The position numbers and the translations under genes are program-made. Below the pieces are notes generated by a model. It worked only from the letters and a program-made list of their open reading frames with translations, was not told where the DNA came from and ran no database searches. From Loktanella sp. SALINAS62 (lineage in GTDB: Bacteria > Pseudomonadota > Alphaproteobacteria > Rhodobacterales > Rhodobacteraceae), in assembly GCF_018263905.1 (NCBI RefSeq), contig NZ_JAAFZU010000030.1:34580-98579 (forward strand): 64,000 nucleotides of DNA, given 5' to 3'. Positions 34,201-43,200 of the stretch are shown in pieces. The first letter of the stretch is position 1; each line of letters opens with the position of its first letter.

Positions 34201-37200
34201 GCGTAGGTCACGACATTCGCGTCGATTTCTGAAGTCGCAAGAACGGCGACAGAGCCAACCGAAGTGGTCTGACCGATCTGCGCACCGTCACCGATCCGCG
34301 CCATCGTATCAGCCTGGTTCGTGCCATCGAAGCTGTCGGTGTTGTTCAGCTTGACGATACTGAAGTTGAAACCGGCAGCCACAGAGCCACCCAACGTGAC
34401 CGAATAGCTGGTGATATCCAGGTCCTGATCGTTCGCTGCCGTGACGTTCAGCTGGCTTGCGCCATCGACTTTGCCGCCATCGCTGACTTCGGCCAATTGC
34501 TTTGAGTTGTCGGTGACGACATTCACACCGGCACCAATGGCAACTCCGCCTGCCTGCACCCCGACAGAGGTGGCGCCGATGTCGCGTGTTCCGCTACCCC
34601 CCACCGTGACGATTCCGCCCGCGACGGTTTCGCCGCCCAGACGACCGCGCACGTTGCTGTTGATGTTCAGCACCGTAATGGCCGCGCCGACGGCAGCCCC
34701 GCCGACCTGTGCGCTGGTGGTGATGAACTTTGTCTCGATCACCTCTTCTGCCATGACGGCGACATCACCGGCCGTCTTGATCTTGGCGTTGCCCTGCACG
34801 ATGGCCGACACGCCCGGTTCGTCCTGCGCCGCAAGCAGCAGGTTGGCATTTAGCGTCGCCGTGCTCAGCGACCGCGACGTGATGTCGACGCCAGACAATC
34901 CACTGGCCGCGCGACCGTCCGCGCTGTTGGCATCCGCACCCGCAGCTCCGCCTGACACGGCACCCAACTGGCCGTCGACCTCACCCGCGGAATTGTCGGC
35001 GGTCTTGCCGCTTTCGTCCTGTGCGTTGCCGCCGCCGGTATCCAGCGCGCTGCCGGTGTCGTTGCTGCCGCCATTGTCGGCGGCTTCGTTATTGTTTTCG
35101 TAGGTATCCGAAAATGCCTCTCCCACAGCAAAGACAGAGATAGCGCCGCCCAAAGCCAAAGCCCCGCCCGCGCCCGAAACGGTGAAACCCCGGATCAGTT
35201 TGTCAGACACGGCGCCGACCACGACGATGTCCTGCGCGTTGACATCGGCCCCGGCAAATATCTTGGCGCTGACGTCATTGGTAATCATGCCGTAGTTGAC
35301 GACACCCGAGATGCCCACAAGCCCGCCAGCCACGCCAACCGTCGCTGCGGTCAGCGATGTCCGGTTCGCCGCCCCGACCCAGACGCCCTGATTGGGGCCG
35401 GCATCATTGCCGACGGTCAGATAGTTCGCGCTGAACTGATTGATCTGCGCATCGCGCCCGATCCAGGCCGCAGTGTCGCTGTCGACGATTGTCGCCCCGA
35501 CCGCGCCAGCCACACCGGCATAGCCCCCCGCAGCACCGGCGGCCTGAACTGTCAGGAACGTCTCGCTGCTTGTCGCCTGAACGATCACACCATGCGCTTC
35601 GCCCGTGAAGAACGCGCCGGTGTCGTCGTTCATGTCTCCCGTCAGGATGTCCGCATATCCAGTCCCGTTGCCGCCCGCATCGACCTGCGCGCGATCGCCG
35701 ATTGACGCGATGGTGCTTTTGTTGACCACGAAGATCCCGACGCTCGCCCCAACACCCGCACCGCCGATGCCCACCCCCGCACCACCGGCGATCATGGTCA
35801 TGTCGCTGTCGTCGTTGGCCGATACCAGAACATCACCACCCGCATCTATCACCGTATCGTTGCCGACCGACGCTGTTGTGGTGTTGTCGATGGATACCAC
35901 CCCGACACCGCCGCCGATGGCAAAGGTTCCGCTTGCGGCAACCCCGGCAGCCACGATCAGGAATTTGGCTTCGGCATTCGCACGCACGATCACATCGTCT
36001 GCCGCAGCGACGCGGACGGTCCGGCGGTCGTTTGCATCGGCGACGGATTCGCCCAGCAGCGCCTGCGTGTCCTGATTGATCACCGACACGTTGACGCCCG
36101 GCGCACCAGCCCCTGCGCCACTTAGCGCAAGGCCGACGCCGACGCCCGTGTGATTGAAATCGCTTGCAGCCGCGACCAGAACGGACTGTTCCGTGTCTGC
36201 TGCGGTCGCATTTCCATCGGGGGCAAAGCTGTTGATGCTGCCGCCGTCCTTGACCTGCGCCGTTGTCGTCACATCCACGATATTGACGGCGGCCCCAATA
36301 CCCACCGCGCCCGAGCCGGACGCCGCAAAGCCAAAGGCCAGCGATTCCACATCGTCCTTTGAACTGGCCGAAACTGCGACGCCGCGCACGATCTCGGTGC
36401 CGGCCAGCGCAACACGCTCGCGCGCCAGACCGGGATCGCCTTCCAGATCATCGCCATCGGCGGACTGGTTGCTCTTGTCCGGGGTATCGGCAATGTCCTT
36501 GTCCAGATCGCTACCAGCGGGCGTTCCGATCTCGAACGCTTCGCGGTCGGGCGTCTGGCTATCGAGCTTGATCGCGTCCTCGTCGATGCCGGACTTTGTG
36601 CTGCCTGTGTCGTAGTCCACCGTAAAAGTACCATCGCGCGCGATCACGGTGTCCAGCCCCAGACCGGTCACATCCGCGCCCGTGTCGATGGTGGCAGTCG
36701 TGGTTTTATTGATGACGGCGACACCCGCGCCGCCACCGACACCAGCGCTGCCGCCGACGGCAGCCCCGCCGACCAGCAAATCAGCCTCTGTTTCGTCCAC
36801 AGCCTGCACCAGAACCGACCCGCGTGCGAAAACGTCGCTTTGGGCGCCGATGCTTGCGGTCGTGGTCAATGTCAGGACATAGACGTCCGCAGCCACACCG
36901 ACACCGACACTGGCGCCGCCCGCTGCCGCGACCGAGAACGTCTTGATATCCTCGGTGGACTGCGCATTCACGATGATGTTGCCATCGGCAATGATTTCGG
37001 ACGATCCGCCTATCTTGGCCTCGGTCGTCTTGGTGACCGTGTGAACGTTGACACCGGCACCAACGGCAGACGAACTGGACAATGCAATCGCACCGGAAAC
37101 GGCCAGTATTTCAGTCGTGCTGTCCGCGTCGACGATGACGCCGGGGTTGTTCGCGGCCGCGGTCGCATCGACCAAGACATGATCGCCGATCAAGGCCTTT

Positions 37201-40200
37201 GTGTCTTCGGTCAGAACCGACACCAGAACTGACCCGCCGATCCCCACCGAACTGCCCGACACACCCGCAGCCGCCACGATATTCAGAATGTCATCGGTCG
37301 AGACCGCCCTGACCGACAGCCCGATCGGACCACCCGTCACAATACTGGTGTAGTCGCGAACATCCGCTTCGACATCGTCGTCATGGACAAGCACGCTGCT
37401 TGCGATTCCGACGCCTGCCCCGCCGACACCAAAGGCCACACCGCCGGAAATCAGTTTCAGATCGAAATCGCCGTCTGCCTTGACCGTCACATCGGTCCCG
37501 GCGGACAGACTCGTCGTGTTGTCATCATCGGTGCCCGCCAGAACCAACGCCCGCGTATCGGTGATCGCCACCATCACGGCCACCGACAACGCCACGGCGT
37601 TGCCGCCACTGGACGCGCCAAAGGTCGCAGCAAAACTGGTAAAATCATCGTCCGCCGTCGCGTTGACCGAAACCGCACCGCCGCTACTGTTTAGGGCCGC
37701 GCCCGAACCGACCTGCGCAAGTGTGTCGCGCGTGATGACATTGACGTCGATGCCGACGCCGACGCCGGATCCACCCGCCGACAGGCCGATTCCGCCCGCA
37801 CCGGTGAACAGCGTCGTCATGTCCGTCGCATTGACCGTGATGTCACCGCCCGCATCGACGGTCGTGTTGCTGCCGACCGACGCTTCGGTGTTGATCAGCA
37901 TGACGTTTACGCTGGACGACCCACCGACAGCAGTGCCACCGTTGGATGCCGCGACACCAGCCGCAAAGTTGGTGAAAGCCACATCGACAGAGACTTCGTT
38001 CACCTGAATCTCAGTGACGTCACCCACGTCGACTTCTTGACGCTCGATCAGGACAAGCGTTTCTTCCAGGGGTTTGATGGTGCTGTTGGCCGTCACATCC
38101 ACAGTGCCCACAGCATCCAGATCGGCGTTGTTGCCGACGATAGCTTTGGTATCCATCGTGTTGAATATGTTCACAGAAATCGCGATGCCGACGCCCGTGC
38201 CACCCTTCGTGCTCAGCGCGGCCCCGCCCGAAATGTTCTGCAGGATCGTGTGGCTTTCGGCCTTTACCGTGACGTTGCCGGTCGTGGCGTTTAGAACGGT
38301 CTCGTCCCACGGATCAACAGTATCTCCCGTGGCGCGGGCGCCTGCGACCTCGGCCTTCATCGTGCTGTCGACGTAGTTCACGGCGATTGATCCGCCGATC
38401 CCGGTTCCGCCGGACACGGCACCGGACAGTGCCCGGACTTGATAAGTGTTCGCATCATCGTCTGTTGGATGCACCGCCAGCACGGACACGTCCGAACCGG
38501 TCAGGCTGGCGCCTTGCCCGACACGCGCGGTGGTATCCAGCAGTGAAATGTTCAATGCGACCGCCGCAGCGACGCCGGTATTGGCGCTGATGTCGGTGGC
38601 CGTGGCAATCCCGATGGCACGTGCCGTCACCTTTGACTCAGCCTTGACCGTCACGGCGCCGCTGCCCACAAGTGTCACATCATCACCGACGCGCGCGTCG
38701 ATTTCCGCGTTTAGGTAATTCACAGCAACGGTGGCCGCGACTTTGGTGCCGCCGGATTTGACCGATGCCTGATCCTCGACCCCCTTGCCGCCCTCGTCCT
38801 GCGCCTTTGTATCGGCCTCACCGACTGTAGAGGCACCTGTTTCCGTCGGTGCCTTGTCGGCCTTGGCACCGCCCTTTTCCTGCGCGAATGTCGTGTTTTC
38901 GGCCGCTTCCTCGTCCGAGGTATTCGAATCCTCGGCGCTCTCGCTGCCATCGCTGTTGGTCTTTTTCTTCTTCTGGCCCGTCGCACTCGCCTTTGACGTC
39001 GCACTCGATTCGATCACACCCTTGCCGTGGACATCGATCGTGCTGGCCCCAGTGAGCGACCGGTCAATAAAGGCATCCGTTTCGTCGTCACCGATGTTCA
39101 ACGCGACCGATGCACCGACGCCGACGTTGCCGCCCGCGGCCTCACCGTCGGCTGTGGTCGTGATCGTCGCCGTGTGATCCGCTGCGATCAAAAGCGCGCC
39201 ACCGGTCAGGACCAGCGTTCCGCCGCCCGACCCCAGAACGGCTTCTGTAACGTTTTCGACATAGGCAACAGCCACGCTGCCGCCGATGGCGGTGTTACCG
39301 GCGGCACCCGCCTCGGAATTGGTGGTCAACGTGTCGCTCGACTGGGCCCGCAGGGTAAGCGCACTGACGGCCCCGTTCAGCGTGGTGCCCTCATCCACGG
39401 TTGTCCGCGTCTCGTTGAATCCGACGGTCAGCGCGATACCCGCACCGACACCCGTGCCCTGACGGGCCTTGCCGATGGCGGCCGATGTGGCCTGCACGGT
39501 CGTTGTCTCGTCGCTCACAGCCTCCAAAACGACAGCCCCGCCGGTCAGCGTGATCGTGCTGTCAGCTCCGGCGGAATCGCCGATGATGGCTTCGGTCGTG
39601 GCATTGGCCACAGACAGTGCGAAAGACCCCGCAATCCCGATCTTGCCGCCGCTCGCGCCCGATGTCGCCTCGGCCTTGAAGTTATGTTGCGGGTCGCCGC
39701 CCACATCCTTCATCGTCGACTGCAGGGTCAGACCCGTCGCCGTTATTGTCGATCCTGCGCCGATCCGGGCACGGTTGGTCATGTCGGCCACGTTGATCGC
39801 AACACCGACACCCACAGAGGTGCCCGTGCCGGTCGTCGCGGAATCGCCTTCGCCCCGTGCCGTTGCGTCCATGTTGTTACTGGTGATCAGTGACAGGCCC
39901 GCGCCGCCGCTGCTGACTGTCAGCCCGTCGGCCAAAACGGCCTCGGCGGTGCTGGACGACACGTTGACCGCGAGTGCCGCCGCGATGCTGACACCCTTGC
40001 CGTTCTTGCTGGCCGAAGTGCTGGTGCCCTTGCCGGTGTCAGAGGCATTGTTCGCCATCGCGGTGTTCTGAGTTTTCTGGGTGTCTGCCGTCTCGCCGGT
40101 GCTGGCGTCGTTGTCACCATCAGTGTTCTTGTCCTTGGCCCCCTTGGCCGACGCTTTGGATATCGTCTCGGACGCCCCATCGACCCGCGCGCTTAGACTG

Positions 40201-43200
40201 ATACCGCCGGTCGCAGTCAGATCACGCTCCAGCGTTGCGCGACCGGTGTCATCGACCAGACCGATCGCAATCGCAGCACCGATGGCGGTCGACGCCTCGG
40301 CCGTACCGTCCGCCGTTGTCGTGGCCCTGCCGTGATGCACCACGTCGGCGGACAGATCGCCGCTGATCGCCAGTGCAGACGGGGATATGCCGATCCGCGC
40401 CGTTGTCATGTTATCCACGACCGCGACGGCCACGCCGCCACCGACCCCGGTTTCGGACTGTTTGCCAGCACCGCCGCCCGACGCAAAGGTCGTGTTTTCG
40501 TAGCTGCCATTGGCGACCAGCGCCAGATTGGCGACACCGGTCAGAATCGCACCGTCGGCGATCTCGGCTTCGGTCACCGCATTGTTGACGTTGATCGCGA
40601 TGGACACACCCACGCCTGTCTTGCCAGAGGTCGCGCTGGCCGTCGCAGAAACTGTATTTTCGGACACGGACGCAGCGGACAGGCTCACGTCTTCGTCGGT
40701 CGCGCTGATCCGTCCGTCTCCGTCGATGCTGGCGCGGGTATCGGAATCGATGATCCCAAGGGCAAAAGAGCCCGCCGCCCCGACATCGCCGCCGCTTGCG
40801 CCCGACACCGCCGTCGCGCCAAAGTCGTGCTGGCTGTTACCGTCCTTGTCGGTCATCGTCGCGCTGGCCGTCAGGCCACCCGTGACCGACGATGTGCCCT
40901 GCAGGCCCGCGACATTGCGCATGTTCGCCACATTGATCGCGACCGCGACACCGACGGATGTCGTCTGCGCACCCTCGCTGGCGATACCAGATGCATCCGC
41001 CTTGGCGTCCATATTGTTCGACGTGGTCAGCGTGACGTCACCCGTCACCGCGCGGTCGATCAGCGTGGCGGATGCTTCGGCCTTTGACACGTTCAGGGCT
41101 AGTGCCGCAGCGACGCCCACCGAATTATTAGAGCCGTCCTTGGCAGAGGTGTCGTTGTTGCCCTCATCGGGGTTTACGTCGGCACCCTTGTTCTTCTGGT
41201 TCGCAAGCGCGACCTTGTCGTTTTTCTGCTTGTCGGCATTCGCATCGGTTCCGTCTTCGGCGTCCGCCTCGCTGCTGGCCCCTGCCGCCGACGCCTTGGA
41301 CGTCACGATGGACGCGCCATCCGCGATGGCTGTCATCGTCAGTGCCGCGACGCTTGCATCACGTTCTAATTCCGCGCTTGCCTTGTCGGTCACGAATCCC
41401 AGCGCGATTGAGGCGCCGATGGCCGCATCCGCGCCCGTCGCGTCGCTGCCGGCCTTGGTCGTGGAACTGCCGGAATGGGTCGCGCTCAACGTCAGAACGC
41501 CAGCCGCATCCAGATCATCATCGCCTGTGCCGATCCGCGCTTGCGTCAGGCGGTTGTCCACCGCAACGGCAACCGCACCACCGACCGTGGTCCCGCTGGA
41601 TTCAGCGCCCGATTCAGCCGTCGTGGTCGCCACATGGGTGCCGCTGGCCGTCAGTGAAATATCGTTTCCGTTCGTCAGATCAGAGCCGTTTGCGACCGTG
41701 GCGGTCGTGTCGTGATCTGTCACGCCGATGGCGATCCCGGCCCCGACGCCCAAGGTTCCGCCATCATCCTGATTGGCGCTGGCGGTCGTGGTATCCACAC
41801 TGTCAGAGGTCGCGGTCATCGCGGCATTGGCGCCACCCAGATCGACCGACGACGCGCCGTCCATGCTGGCGGCCGTATCGGAATCGACGATCAAAAGCGC
41901 GAAAGAGCCCGCAACCCCCGTGTCACCGCCCGACGCACCTGCCGTGGCTGCAGCGCCAAAGCTGTGCTGGCTGTCGTCGGCGTCGTTCATGGTGGCGGAC
42001 AGGACCAGATCGCCGCTGCCGGTCTGCGTGACACTGGCACCGTCTGTGATCTGGGCCACGTTGCGCATTTCCGCGACGGTGATGCCGACCGCGATGCCAA
42101 CACTTGTGCCAGACCCGGCGGCGGCAGAACCATCGGCATCCGACGTGGCATTCATATCGGCTGTTGTCGTCAGCGACACATCTGCCGCACGCAGCGTCAC
42201 GCCATCAATCTGTGCCACGGCCATGCTGCTGGAAATATTCAGCGCCAGCGCGCCCGCCACGCTGACGTTGCCACCACCGCTTGCGCCGCCGTCACCCGAT
42301 GAATTGGCCGATGCTTGCTCATCGGCGGATACGTCGGTGGTTTTGCCCCCGGCATCGCCCCGGGTGTTGGCATAGTCGATCTGCTTGTCGCGTTGTCCGT
42401 CCGCGCCACCATCGGCAGCGTCGGGCGCGGCCTCTTTCTCTGCCCCGGCAGCGGATGCTTTCGCTTCCGCCTTCGATTCGGCTTTGGTCAGCGCCGACAT
42501 CTCGAAGCTGCCTGTGGTCGTCAGATCGCGGCGCAGGGTCGAACTGCCGTTGTTGTTGACAAAGGCGAGACCGATGGCCGCGCCGACGGCTGTCGTGCCG
42601 CCCGCGGCTGTGCCGTCCGCCAGCGTGGCACTGGTGCCGGTGTGGGTCGTGGCCGCCGCCACATCGCCGTCCAAATCCAGTGCGCTGCCCGGATCACCAA
42701 AGTCGGTCACCGTATCGTTGTTCACAACGCTGATCGCGACCGCCCCGCCGACCGTGGTGCCGGTGCCTGCCGCGCCGGCCTGCGCCGTGGTTGTATCGCT
42801 GTGTTTTCCAGTCGCGATCAGGGTCAGATCGCCCGTCGCACCGGTGAAATTTGCATTGCCCAACAGGGCCGCCGTGCTCAGATGGCTGCCGACGTAAAGC
42901 GCCACACCAGCCCCCACCCCGACAGAACTGGTGGCAACAGTGCCTTCGCCCTTCAGCGCAGCGGTGTCCGTCTTGGTGGCAGAGCTTGCCGACGCCAAAA
43001 CATCCGCGCCATTCAAGTTCAAATTGGCGCCGTTTTCGATGATCGCCTGCACGTCGGTGCTGACGATGCTGATCGCCAAGGAACCCTGAAAACCCGACTC
43101 CGCCGATCCGCCACCACCCGAGGTCGCGGTCAGCGTATAGCTGCTGTCAGCATTCAGCGTCGACAGAACCGACACCTTGTCTGTGTCCGTAAAAATGACG